NCBI GenBank assembly: GCA_039028975.1
Contig: JBCCHB010000006.1
Coordinates: 62,001 to 126,000 of the forward strand
Source: JAHBNG01 sp039028975
GTDB lineage: Bacteria; Chloroflexota; Anaerolineae; Caldilineales; Caldilineaceae
DNA: 64,000 nt
Direction: 5' to 3'
In this document: one piece after another, positions 6,590 to 15,235 of the stretch
Layout: every line of letters begins with the position of its first letter
Numbering within the stretch: position 1 is the first letter of the stretch
Program-made: the position numbers and the translations under genes
The notes under the pieces: model-generated
Told to the model about the DNA's origin: nothing
Seen by the model: only the letters and a program-made list of their open reading frames with translations
Database searches by the model: none

Positions 6590-8854
6590 TCACGTAGATT
6601 GCAAGGCACGCCACATACGTTCGGGCGTAATTGGTAGCTGATCAATCCAGATACCCACGGCATCATGAATGGCCGCAGCAATGGCTGGGGCCGTCGGAAT
6701 CATAGGCATCTCTGCCATACCTCGAATGCCTAGCGGCCCTTGGGGATCAGGGATCTCCAGGATGATCGGTTCAATGATCTGAGCAACATCTAGCACGCCA
6801 GGAATGAGATAGTTGCTTAGGTGGGCCGTTAGCGTACGCCCTTCATGCTGCAGGTAGTTTTCTAAAAGTGTCCAGCCTATGGATTGGGCAACTGCACCTT
6901 CAATTTGCCCCTCAACCTGTTGGGGGTTGACGGCTTTACCCACATCATTGACGCTAACTAGACGTTCAACAGTGATGTGACCTGTCTCCAAATCAACGGC
7001 TACTTGGGCCACCTGAGCACAGTAGCCATAAGTAACGCTGGGGTCGGACTCACCCGTCTCTGGGTCAGGTGCTGACGTGGCACGCGGGTGATAAACGAAT
7101 TCTGCACGAGCCGGTCGTTCCTCCTCTTCCCACTCTTTGAGCGCCTTTTGGGCTGCTCCCTGAATGGCATTCCCTGCCATAAAGGTAAGGCGGCTGGCCG
7201 AAGCACTACCGCTGGAGCCAGTAATATCCGTATGATCGGCTTGGAGAACCACCTGACTTACCTCAAGATTAAGTACCTCAGCAGCGATCTGGCGAAAGGC
7301 CAAGTGTGCGCCCTGTCCTACATCGGCACCGACACAACCGACAATTGCTTGCCCAATCTCTGCCTCACCACGAAGTTCAACGGTGGCGTAACAATGTTCG
7401 GGAAAGCCAAAGCTAAAGCCCACGTTCTTGTAACAGGTAGCCAACCCGATCCCTCTCGCAACTTGACCTGCCGAGGCATCCAAAGAGGTCTGCAAGGACA
7501 TGTTTTGGACCGCGTCAGCGGCAAGAAGTATGGGATCCGCGACCTGTTCAGATTGGGGTGAACGATGCCATCCTTGCTTGCTATCATTAAGCCACCCCCC
7601 ATGTTTAGCGGCCTCTTCGGTCACTTCCACAGCGGTACAGCCCGGGGGAACAACGCTCTGGGTTGGCAGAATTGAACCTTCCCGTAGTAGATTTTTCATC
7701 CGAAGCGCAACCGGATCCATCTCCAGGGCATGAGCCAACTTAGCGACTTGCATCTCTGCTGCAAAGTGTCCCTGCAACCCACCGAAGCCGCGGAAGGCAC
7801 CGCCAGGGCAGTTATTCGTTAGAACCGCACGGGCATCTACTGAGACATTTGGGATCTGATAGGGGCCAAGCGCAGAAAGTGCGGCATTGCCCAGCACTTT
7901 GGAACTGGTATACATGTAGCCGCCTGCATCACTAATCAAGTCTGCTTGAGCAGCAATGATCTGGCCCTCTTTGGTGGCCGCCCATTTGGAGCGGATCACG
8001 AAGGCATGGCGCTTGTGGTGACCCATGATGCTCTCTTCTCTGTTCCAAGTTGTCTTTACGGGACGCCCCGTCTTCAGCGCGGCAAGCGCTAGCGGGATCT
8101 GAATCGACATATCTTCTCGTCCGCCAAATGCACCACCGATGGCAGGATAGCGGACAACAATCTGTTCTTCGGGCAGACCAAGCGCATGGGCAATCTGCTG
8201 TCGATCCTCATGCATCCACTGACCTGCCACAATCACTTCAATTCGCCCGTCTGGGCGTACAATGGCCAGCCCAGATTCAGGTTGTAAGTAGGCATGTTCC
8301 TGCGGATGGGTGTGGTATTCGCTTTCGACAATTACATGAGCTTGGGCAAAGGCTTCATCTATATCGCCGCGCCGAATCTTATATTGATAAAGGACATTTG
8401 TCTCTTGCTCTTCATCGACCAGTGGCGCATCTGGCAGTAAAGCCATTTGAGGATCGGTCACAACGGGAAGTGGCAAATAGTCCACCTTTATCAGTTTTGC
8501 CGCCGCCTCAGCTTGACTCTGGCTCTCGGCAATAACTAAGGCAATCTTGTCGGCTTCCCAGCGCACCTTTTTGGCCCGTTCTGTGCTGCCTAGCCCACAA
8601 AGAACTGGTTGATCTGGAGTCAACAGGCCATACTCGTTGTTGGGGACATCGGTAGCAGTCAACAGCTCAATGACACCCGGGGCCGCCTTGGCTGCAGAAA
8701 TATCCATGTGAGTAATCCGTGCATGAGGGTGATCCGCAAAAACGATCTTCATCCACGCTTGATTTTTTAGTTGGATGTCATCTGGATATGGGGCTGTCCC
8801 TAGGGTTTTATCCACTGCATCGTGGCGGGGAAGGCTACTGCCAACGGCTCGCAT
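6590..8854 (-). CDS. Xanthine-dehydrogenase-family molybdopterin-binding subunit
   Basis: Catalytic large subunit of a molybdenum hydroxylase, 754 residues, which is the usual length for a separate XdhA/CoxL-type subunit. Seen: N-terminal DAVDKTLGTAPYPDDI (a/b hammerhead domain), ERAKKVRWEADKIALVIAES, the GGAFGGRED Mo-cofactor loop near residue 243, CPGGAFRGFGG near 350, and the terminal GIRGMAEMP with the catalytic-base Glu near residue 715. No FAD or [2Fe-2S] subunit gene is adjacent, so partners must be elsewhere. Start: GTG at 8860 is possible, but ATG 8854 has GAGGAG 8 bases upstream. It is followed by the putative selenoprotein gene. Substrate cannot be told from sequence. Confidence 0.88.
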   Translation of the reverse strand: MRAVGSSLPRHDAVDKTLGTAPYPDDIQLKNQAWMKIVFADHPHARITHMDISAAKAAPGVIELLTATDVPNNEYGLLTPDQPVLCGLGSTERAKKVRWEADKIALVIAESQSQAEAAAKLIKVDYLPLPVVTDPQMALLPDAPLVDEEQETNVLYQYKIRRGDIDEAFAQAHVIVESEYHTHPQEHAYLQPESGLAIVRPDGRIEVIVAGQWMHEDRQQIAHALGLPEEQIVVRYPAIGGAFGGREDMSIQIPLALAALKTGRPVKTTWNREESIMGHHKRHAFVIRSKWAATKEGQIIAAQADLISDAGGYMYTSSKVLGNAALSALGPYQIPNVSVDARAVLTNNCPGGAFRGFGGLQGHFAAEMQVAKLAHALEMDPVALRMKNLLREGSILPTQSVVPPGCTAVEVTEEAAKHGGWLNDSKQGWHRSPQSEQVADPILLAADAVQNMSLQTSLDASAGQVARGIGLATCYKNVGFSFGFPEHCYATVELRGEAEIGQAIVGCVGADVGQGAHLAFRQIAAEVLNLEVSQVVLQADHTDITGSSGSASASRLTFMAGNAIQGAAQKALKEWEEEERPARAEFVYHPRATSAPDPETGESDPSVTYGYCAQVAQVAVDLETGHITVERLVSVNDVGKAVNPQQVEGQIEGAVAQSIGWTLLENYLQHEGRTLTAHLSNYLIPGVLDVAQIIEPIILEIPDPQGPLGIRGMAEMPMIPTAPAIAAAIHDAVGIWIDQLPITPERMWRALQST

Positions 8855-8870
8855 AGACACATCTCCTCAA

Positions 8871-8876
8871 ATTATA
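8871..8876 (-). promoter_or_regulatory. -10 box for the molybdopterin subunit gene
   Basis: Consensus TATAAT on the minus strand, 16 bases upstream of ATG 8854 and just before the GAGGAG SD. No good -35 at 16-18 bases. The divergent 8855-9138 interval carries promoters for both directions. Confidence 0.35.
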
Positions 8877-9025
8877 CTTAGGCTCCGTATAGAGTAACAT
8901 TTTCCTCTCGAGTCGCAATGGTACTTTATCAGGGCCGCCAGTATAGGATATACTTAAAGTAGCTAATACGCTTGTAAATAAGTAAATTAGCCTAAAGCTT
9001 AGATTAAGATGGTACGATGTATACT

Positions 9026-9054
9026 TTTTCACTTTGACATACCCAGAGTATAAT
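9026..9054 (+). promoter_or_regulatory. Sigma-70-type promoter for the DUF3105 gene
   Basis: TTTTCA (9026-9031), 17-base spacer, TATAAT (9049-9054). It would give a leader of about 78 bases before the ATG at 9139, which has GGAG (9126-9129) as its SD. Confidence 0.45.
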
Positions 9055-9138
9055 AGGAAATCGTTGGATATAGTAATTATTCCGAGTCTTTAAGGAATTA
9101 ATTGACTCAAAGAACTGTCTTGTTTTGGAGATCCGTAT

Positions 9139-9792
9139 ATGGCCACAAAAGCAAAAGGCGCTCGCGAAACGCCCATGAGCGCACGACAACGTAGACAACA
9201 AGTTCGAGAAGAGGCTGCCCGTGAGCGGCGCAATCAGAACCTATTTCTATTGGCGGCTGCTGGGGTGCTGGTGTTGATTGTTGCATACTTTCTCTATTTG
9301 AGTTTCCGAGGGCCAGTACCTGTGGCCGGGGAAGAGGTCTTTGAATCTCAAGGCAATTCCCATCTGGCAAACTTTGGCGACCGCTCAAACCTTGAATACA
9401 ACAGTACCCCTCCTTCGTCTGGACCCCACTATGGGAATTTGGCAGCTTGGCAAGTCTACGAGGATCCTATCCGCTACGAGCAGTTGGTCCATAATTTGGA
9501 AGATGGTGGCGTGGTTGTCTACTATCAGTGTGAAGAAGCTTGCCCTGAACTCTTTGAGCAGCTCTCTGCCTCTGTACAGCCATATATCGATTCAGGACGC
9601 CACGTCATCTTAGCTCCTAACGATCCAACATGGACGCCAGGAGGTGGCCAGCCTTGGCATAAAGATATGGGTGCGCCGATTGCGTTAACCGCTTGGGGGC
9701 GGGTACTCAAATTAGACGAGTATGATGCTGACAGAATCCGTTCTTTTATTCAGCGCTATGAGGGCATCGATCATCACCAGCGCGGCATTTAA
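9139..9792 (+). CDS. DUF3105 membrane-anchored protein
   Basis: 217 residues. A basic cytoplasmic N-terminus (residues 1-33, Arg/Gln-rich) is followed by one membrane helix (LFLLAAAGVLVLIVAYFLYL, about 35-54), then an exported DUF3105 domain. Family hallmarks seen: NSTPPSSGPHYG, VVVYYQCEEACPEL, WTPGGGQPWHKD and ITAWGR-like ALTAWGR, plus a final HH pair. The conserved His/Cys residues suggest metal or redox chemistry, but the function of DUF3105 is not established. It is monocistronic, with its own promoter and a strong terminator at 9810-9878. DUF3105 is frequent in Chloroflexota and Actinomycetota. Confidence 0.85.
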   Translation: MATKAKGARETPMSARQRRQQVREEAARERRNQNLFLLAAAGVLVLIVAYFLYLSFRGPVPVAGEEVFESQGNSHLANFGDRSNLEYNSTPPSSGPHYGNLAAWQVYEDPIRYEQLVHNLEDGGVVVYYQCEEACPELFEQLSASVQPYIDSGRHVILAPNDPTWTPGGGQPWHKDMGAPIALTAWGRVLKLDEYDADRIRSFIQRYEGIDHHQRGI

Positions 9793-9809
9793 GGCCGATT
9801 CTAGAAGTC

Positions 9810-9878
9810 AAGTCCCCAGCACGAGCCACAAATAGCTACGAATCCCAACCTGAAGATGGCTCGTGCCGGGGACTTTTT
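9810..9878 (+). terminator. Long-stem intrinsic terminator after the DUF3105 gene
   Basis: AAGTCCCC-a-GCACGAGCCA (9810-9828) pairs with TGGCTCGTGC-c-GGGGACTT (9857-9875). That is 18 pairs with one A/C mismatch and a 28-base loop, followed by TTT. It lies 18 bases after the stop codon. Confidence 0.75.
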
Positions 9879-10059
9879 AGGGAATCAATTTCTTGGAATA
9901 GCCTAAGACAATTGAACGATCGATCTTCGCATAAGTTCGTTCCCGCGAAGTTGAGGACAATTACCGAAATATAGATCTTAAGTCAAAGTTCTTCTGACCA
10001 AAAGAACTCGCTTCTAAATACTGTCCGGTCTACAGTTTGATCAAAGCGGCCGTACCTGA

Positions 10060-10088
10060 TTACCAAGTAATCTGGAAGCGTGTATAAA
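10060..10088 (+). promoter_or_regulatory. Promoter for the MFS/molybdenum hydroxylase operon
   Basis: TTACCA (10060-10065), 17-base spacer, TATAAA (10083-10088). The leader to the ATG at 10108 would be only about 13 bases and shows no clear SD. Confidence 0.4.
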
Positions 10089-10107
10089 GCCCACTCTATC
10101 CACCTCC

Positions 10108-11454
10108 ATGTCATCCGAACCTAGTCCCTCAGTAAAAATGCCATTGATAGTCATAGTCGGCTCAACGGTTGGGCTATCTATCATGGGCGATTCTCTGCTC
10201 TATAGCATTCTTCCGCTGGAAGCAGAGGATCTGGGCATATCCCTACCACAGGTTGGTATCCTTCTCAGTGCCAATCGCCTGATCCGACTGCTTTCTAATA
10301 CATGGGCCAGTAGTTTTTATGAGCGATTGGGGCCACGAGCACCGTTCATCGGCTCAGCCGTTTTGGGGGCTGTTGCCACGGTTTTGTATGGGCTGGGTTG
10401 GGGATTTGCCGCACTGTTGTTGGCTCGCGTCATCTGGGGGATTGCATGGTCTGGGTTGCGCCAGGGTGGATATCAAGCCATTTGGGCAGCGGGAGATCAG
10501 GTTAAGGGACGCATGACGGGTATTCTCTTTGGCCTTGTTCGTTTGGGGAGCGCCATCGGTGTATTGTTTGGTGGCTACCTGTATGATGGGTTCGGTTTTT
10601 CGACCGCCATCGGAGCAGTGATGGTCATGGCACTGTTGGCCGTTCCGGTATCAAGTGTCATTCGATGGCCCATATTCGAAAGGGCCTCAGAAACTTCCCC
10701 CAGGCCAGGCCATTCATCTGCTGATTCGGCTGAGGCTGACCCAACTGAGGTTGACTCGGTTGACAGCGAACAGATATTCACCCAGCCCATAACCGAGCCT
10801 ATTGCCTACCATCGACTCGATCTACAGCTACGCAAATTGGGACGTGGCTGGCTATCCGTCTTGGAAAAACCAGTCCATCGTTGGCTAATCGGAGCCACAT
10901 TCTGTGATCTGCTGTTAAATAGCGTAGTCGTTGCAACCACATCGCTCTTTATTGCCAGCAAAGTGGGGGCTGATCAAAATGGGTTAACGCTCGGGCTTGG
11001 GGTTGCCACGGTTACGGGGATACTCCACGGCGTGCGCTGGCTCACCGACCTAACCGTTGGTCCAGCCCTTGGTCACCTCTCTGATCTGTGGGGCCAATCG
11101 CGGATGGCCTTCGGGATTGTCGTCGTACTCCTGCTCTCTCTGTTGGGGGCCGTGACGCTGCCTGCGTTCTGGGCCATTCTTTGCTTACTGATTGTCTTTC
11201 TAGGTAAAGGGAGTCTCTATGTGGTTCTATCCGCGGCAGCAGCGGGTGAGGCGACAGAAACGGTCCGCCCCCACCTCTTTATGAGCACCTATGCTACCGC
11301 ATCGGACGCGGGTTCTGCCATTGGGCCGCTTTTTGCCTTCTCTATTGGCAGCATCATTGGTTTGCCTACACTCTATTTAGGGGTTGGTCTTCTGCTGGGC
11401 CTAGTTCTATTTCAATATCGTCGTCATGCCCAAGAGGGTTTTTATGGAAACTAG
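10108..11454 (+). CDS. Major facilitator superfamily transporter
   Basis: 448 residues with about 12 hydrophobic helices in two halves. The halves are separated by an acidic, Ser/Asp-rich cytoplasmic loop (about residues 195-235). Motifs seen: MGDSLLYSILPLEAEDLGIS in helix 1 and the following loop, and RLIRLLSNTWASSFYERLGPR between helices 2 and 3, equivalent to the MFS loop 2-3 motif. The stop is followed after two bases by the ATG of the fused molybdenum hydroxylase, so the pair is an operon. The transporter may import that enzyme's substrate or export its product. Nothing ties it to the PKS cluster 4 kb away. Confidence 0.88.
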   Translation: MSSEPSPSVKMPLIVIVGSTVGLSIMGDSLLYSILPLEAEDLGISLPQVGILLSANRLIRLLSNTWASSFYERLGPRAPFIGSAVLGAVATVLYGLGWGFAALLLARVIWGIAWSGLRQGGYQAIWAAGDQVKGRMTGILFGLVRLGSAIGVLFGGYLYDGFGFSTAIGAVMVMALLAVPVSSVIRWPIFERASETSPRPGHSSADSAEADPTEVDSVDSEQIFTQPITEPIAYHRLDLQLRKLGRGWLSVLEKPVHRWLIGATFCDLLLNSVVVATTSLFIASKVGADQNGLTLGLGVATVTGILHGVRWLTDLTVGPALGHLSDLWGQSRMAFGIVVVLLLSLLGAVTLPAFWAILCLLIVFLGKGSLYVVLSAAAAGEATETVRPHLFMSTYATASDAGSAIGPLFAFSIGSIIGLPTLYLGVGLLLGLVLFQYRRHAQEGFYGN

Positions 11455-11456
11455 CC

Positions 11457-14144
11457 ATGTCTGAGCCAATCACCCTATCCGTCAACGGTACCACGCATCG
11501 GCTGTCGGTCGATCCCGAAACACCTCTGCTTTACATCCTGCGCAATGACCTGCACTTAAAAGGCCCCAAATATGGCTGCGGCCAGGAACAATGCAATGCC
11601 TGCAAAGTCCTCATCGATGGCAATGATGTACCAAGCTGCCAACTTCCTGTGGCCCAAGCCCAACATGCAGAGGTCACTACCGTCGAAGGGCTAGGCTCTA
11701 CAGATGCTCTGCATCCTTTGCAAGAAGCCTTTATTGCAGAACAGGCCATTCAGTGTGGCTACTGCGTCTCCGGCATGATCATGGCCGCGCAAGGATTGCT
11801 CAACCGAATCCGCTATCCGTCTGATGATGAGATCCGTGAAGCGCTCGACGAAAACCTCTGTCGTTGTGGCGTCTATGACCGGGTGCGCCGAGCCATCAAG
11901 CTGCGTATTGGGCGACCCATTTGGGAACCCATTTACGAAGTTGTAGAAGCACCCCCTCTCTCCACAGCACCAACGCCCCGCCAGCGACTCTCGGCCTCAC
12001 TCCAAGATAGACCAGCTATTGACGCATGGATTCGGATTAACGCGGACGAGACCGTGACTGCCCTTACTGGTAAAGCCGAGATCGGCCAGGGGATTAAAAC
12101 CGCGATTGCTCAGTTGGCTGCCGAAGAGCTAGATGTGGCGTTATCGCGCGTCCACGTCATCAGTGCCGACACGGAACTGACCCCCGATGAGGGCGTAACC
12201 GCAGGCAGCATGTCTATGGAGATGAGCGGCAACGCGGTACGTCAGGCCGCGGCGGAGGCTCGCCATATTCTGCTAGAACTGGCCCACGAAGAGCTAGAAG
12301 CCGAAACGCCAGCAGAGAAACTAACTGTAGACGATGGCCTGATCATTGACCCCGCCACCAATCGCCAGATCTCATACTGGGATCTCTTTGGTGGAGAGCA
12401 ATTTGGACGCGACGTGACGGGTACAATCCAACCCAAGCTGTCTAGTCAATATAAAGTGGTTGGAGAGACAGCCACTCGCCTCGATCTGCCGACCAAAGCC
12501 ACCGGCGCACCCAGCTACGTCCATGATCTGGAGCTACCAGATATGCTGCATGGGCGGGTGGTGCGCCCGCCCAGTTATGCTTCTCGTCTGATTTCAGTCG
12601 CTAAAGAAGCGGTGATCAAAATGCCGGGCGTGGTTGCTGTAGTACAAGACGGTAGCTTTCTTGGTGTGATTGCTGAACGAGAAGATCAGGCCATTGTTGC
12701 TCGGAACGCGCTTCAGCAAAGAGCGGTATGGAGCAATGGGGACCAACTACCCGATCCGTCGACAATTTACGATCATCTACTTTCCCAACCCGCTATCTCT
12801 CACCTGGTTGTGGAAGGCAAAACCGTCGATGCTCCGATTCCATCTATCTCATCACCGGACGATGCCGTTCAAACCCTCAATGCCACCTACTACCGGCCCT
12901 ACCATATGCATGGCTCCATGGGTCCCTCGGCTGCCGCTGCTCAGTGGGTAGGTGACAAACTAACTGTCTGGAGCCATACCCAAGGCGTCTATCCACTGCA
13001 GGGCTGCCTCGCATCCGTCTTTGACATGGCGTTAGAAAATGTTCACGTCATTCACACCCAAGGTGCAGGGTGCTATGGCCACAATGGTGCAGACGACGTG
13101 GGATTGGATGCAGCACTCTTGGCGCGGGCAGTGCCAGGACGCCCAGTTTCTCTCAAGTGGATGCGGGAAGATGAGCACACGTGGGAACCCTACAGCTCGG
13201 CTATGGTCATGAAGATGCAGGCCAGCGTGGACAATCAAGGCACTGTTGTCGATTGGAACCACGATGTTTGGAGCTATCCACACTCCACGCGCCCACGGGC
13301 AGCAGAAGGCACATCGGGGTTGCTGGCTGCGTGGCACTTGGCAGAGCCGATTCCCGCGCCGGAACCTCAGCCTCGGGTCGGTGCACGCCATATGGGCGGC
13401 CATCGCAATGCCGATCCACTCTACACGTTTGAGCAGCGGCGGGTGGTGAATCACTTTGTCCCCAATAGCCCACTACGCGTTTCAGCTATGCGGAGCCTGG
13501 GGGCCTATGCCAACATCTTTGCCATTGAGTCATTTATGGACGAGCTAGCTTTGGCGGCCAGGATTGACCCAGTTGCCTACCGTCTACAGCACCTGAATGA
13601 TGAACGGGCCAAAGCCGTCATTCAGGCCGCGGCAGACAAAATCAGTTGGCAGCCTCGAACGGCACCATCCACCAGTGGCCGCGGGACGGGCATTGCTTTT
13701 GCCCAGTACAAAAATATTCAGTGCTACGCGGCCATTGCTGTCGAACTATCTGTTAACCAGGAGGATGGCGAAATCAAGCTAGAGCGAACCGTCATTGCCG
13801 CCGATTCAGGGCAAGTAGTCAATCCAGACGGGCTCAGTAATCAGCTAGAGGGAGGCTTTATCCAAGCCGCAAGCTGGACGCTGTTGGAAGAGGTTCAGTT
13901 TGATCAGGATGGCATTACCAGTCGAGATTGGGATAGCTACCCTATCCTGCGTTTTAGCCAAATGCCAGTTGTCGAGACTGTTTTGCTAAATCGCCCTGAC
14001 CTGCCGTTCCTGGGCAGTGGTGAAGCGACACAGAATCCAACGCCAGCAGCCATTGCCAACGCCGTTTTTGATGCTGTAGGCGTGCGGCTGCGACAGATTC
14101 CGTTTACGCCCCAGCGAATACTGGAGGCAATTCAAGAGGAATAA
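11457..14144 (+). CDS. Fused [2Fe-2S] / molybdopterin aldehyde-oxidase-type hydroxylase (IorA-IorB-like)
   Basis: 895 residues joining two subunits that are separate in isoquinoline 1-oxidoreductase. Residues 1-75 are a plant-type ferredoxin fold with cluster ligands C41, C46, C49 and C61 (CGQEQCNAC, where CGAC is usual). Residues 80-150 form the second, all-helical [2Fe-2S] domain with C100, C103, C135 and C137 (QCGYC...CRC). From about 185 onward is the IorB-type Mo subunit, beginning IDAWIRINADETVTALTGKAEIGQG. The terminal GSGEATQNPTPAAIANA motif supplies the catalytic Glu. There is no FAD domain or FAD-subunit gene nearby, as in Ior enzymes that pass electrons to a cytochrome. It is co-transcribed with the MFS gene. 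Likely an N-heterocycle or aldehyde hydroxylase. Confidence 0.88.
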   Translation: MSEPITLSVNGTTHRLSVDPETPLLYILRNDLHLKGPKYGCGQEQCNACKVLIDGNDVPSCQLPVAQAQHAEVTTVEGLGSTDALHPLQEAFIAEQAIQCGYCVSGMIMAAQGLLNRIRYPSDDEIREALDENLCRCGVYDRVRRAIKLRIGRPIWEPIYEVVEAPPLSTAPTPRQRLSASLQDRPAIDAWIRINADETVTALTGKAEIGQGIKTAIAQLAAEELDVALSRVHVISADTELTPDEGVTAGSMSMEMSGNAVRQAAAEARHILLELAHEELEAETPAEKLTVDDGLIIDPATNRQISYWDLFGGEQFGRDVTGTIQPKLSSQYKVVGETATRLDLPTKATGAPSYVHDLELPDMLHGRVVRPPSYASRLISVAKEAVIKMPGVVAVVQDGSFLGVIAEREDQAIVARNALQQRAVWSNGDQLPDPSTIYDHLLSQPAISHLVVEGKTVDAPIPSISSPDDAVQTLNATYYRPYHMHGSMGPSAAAAQWVGDKLTVWSHTQGVYPLQGCLASVFDMALENVHVIHTQGAGCYGHNGADDVGLDAALLARAVPGRPVSLKWMREDEHTWEPYSSAMVMKMQASVDNQGTVVDWNHDVWSYPHSTRPRAAEGTSGLLAAWHLAEPIPAPEPQPRVGARHMGGHRNADPLYTFEQRRVVNHFVPNSPLRVSAMRSLGAYANIFAIESFMDELALAARIDPVAYRLQHLNDERAKAVIQAAADKISWQPRTAPSTSGRGTGIAFAQYKNIQCYAAIAVELSVNQEDGEIKLERTVIAADSGQVVNPDGLSNQLEGGFIQAASWTLLEEVQFDQDGITSRDWDSYPILRFSQMPVVETVLLNRPDLPFLGSGEATQNPTPAAIANAVFDAVGVRLRQIPFTPQRILEAIQEE

Positions 14145-14162
14145 GAAGGAATCAAGAAATTC

Positions 14163-14705
14163 ATGTTCATTATACGTGATATGGTAGTAGATGACGTTGA
14201 AGCAATTGCTGGAATTCATACCCAAAGTTGGCAGTCTGCATATCGTGGCATACTGCTAGATTCGTACCTTGATGGTTCACTTTGCGATGAGCACCTAACC
14301 ATCTGGCAAGAGCGATTATCGAAACCTGTTGCCGAGCACATTGGGCTTGTTGCGTTGTCTGGCTCATCAATCGTTGGTTTTGCCTTTGCATTTGTGGATC
14401 ATGACAAAAGATGGGGTACTTTGCTCGATAACTTACATGTACATCCTGAATGTCAGGGCCAGGGTATTGGAACAAAGTTACTCATCGGCCTAACGAATTC
14501 ACTCCTGCAGCGCACGCCGCAAGGAGGTATCTATCTTGAAGTGTTCGAGGAAAATCATCGAGCACGTAGGTACTACGAAAAGCTAGGTGCCGAGGTTATA
14601 GAGCGCTCCGTAGCCGATGCACCAGGCGGGGGTAAAGTGGCCGAATGGCTTTATGCATGGCCGTTGGTGGAGCAACTCAATACAGTGCTTAGGAATCAGA
14701 ATTAA
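14163..14705 (+). CDS. GNAT family N-acetyltransferase
   Basis: 180 residues. It starts FIIRDMVVDDVEAIAGIHTQSW, a typical GNAT opening, and contains the acetyl-CoA pyrophosphate loop PECQGQGIGTKLL (about residues 99-111), then YLEVFEENHRARRYYEKLGAEV (motif B). Close relatives act on small amines or on protein N-termini; the substrate is not readable. The gene begins 18 bases after the hydroxylase stop with AAGGA upstream, so it is probably third in the MFS operon. It is unlikely to belong to the polyketide cluster. Confidence 0.88.
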   Translation: MFIIRDMVVDDVEAIAGIHTQSWQSAYRGILLDSYLDGSLCDEHLTIWQERLSKPVAEHIGLVALSGSSIVGFAFAFVDHDKRWGTLLDNLHVHPECQGQGIGTKLLIGLTNSLLQRTPQGGIYLEVFEENHRARRYYEKLGAEVIERSVADAPGGGKVAEWLYAWPLVEQLNTVLRNQN

Positions 14706-14866
14706 GTAAAATCCGGAATTCGCTCCTGTCATGTCTTACCTGCTGAGCACCCGCTAAGAGATCTTATTTTGTATTTTATTTACATCACGAACCTTACGGT
14801 TTAATAACAAGGCTTGGTTGGATAGTATCGGTTATGAAGTTTCCTACCCCAAAGAAGCTTTTTGTG

Positions 14867-14956
14867 TTATGATGAATGTCTAACTTTGCTTACCCACTCC
14901 CACAATTCATTAGCACGGGCCAGCAGACGATCTTCGGCTTGGCTTTGTCCCTGTTC
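14867..14956 (-). pseudogene. Possible C-terminal coding remnant
   Basis: A 29-codon frame ending in TAA reads GQSQAEDRLLARANELWEW, amphipathic and protein-like, but has no start codon and is preceded by a stop. It may be the tail of a decayed gene. The call rests on amino-acid texture only. Confidence 0.2.
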
Positions 14957-15021
14957 TTACCTCAAAAATGTAAACCTAATTTTAAGAGATTGAATTCGTA
15001 TTTCGCGAAATAAACTCGGTT

Positions 15022-15106
15022 AATGCCTTGTTCCGCGACGAACTGAGTGCGTTTTTCAACAAACAAATGCACTGAATGCCTCGTTCCGCGACGATCTGGA
15101 TGCGTT
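15022..15106. repeat. Two 32-bp direct repeats, candidate operator for the cluster
   Basis: Copy 1 at 15022-15053 and copy 2 at 15075-15106 share 28 of 32 bases, with the core GTTCCGCGACGA identical. The 53-bp period is about five helical turns, so both copies face the same side of DNA. The palindrome TTTCGCGAAA lies just upstream. This is the geometry of a dimeric regulator site. Confidence 0.5.
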
Positions 15107-15235
15107 CTATTATTATAGTAGGGTCAAGTTCTGGTACGATTGCTGGTATGAACGTTAGCCGAATGGGCTAGTTAGAATTTCGAGGCAAGTTTTACCCACA
15201 CATATTGAAATAAATTCACAACGATGGGAGTGACG

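Larger units (their letters stand above)
9793..10107. other. Intergenic region: terminator and promoter, no gene
   Basis: 315 bases. The left end holds the long hairpin terminator (9810-9878). The right end holds a promoter (10060-10088) for the MFS gene. A loose stem CTTCGC/GCGAAG near 9923-9949 lies between. No ORF with a start signal was found. Confidence 0.5.
14706..15235. other. 530-bp non-coding region upstream of the PKS cluster
   Basis: AT-rich left part with no gene. It contains a short stop-bounded coding-like fragment on the minus strand (14867-14956), a perfect palindrome ATTTCGCGAAAT (about 15000-15011), and two 32-bp direct repeats (15022-15106) 53 bases apart. The position in front of the first cluster gene suggests a control region. 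No convincing -35/-10 pair was found. Confidence 0.5.

Noticed and set aside
10108..11454. MFS protein as the exporter of the polyketide
   Set aside because: It is in an operon with the fused molybdenum hydroxylase and separated from the cluster by a GNAT gene and a 530-bp control region.
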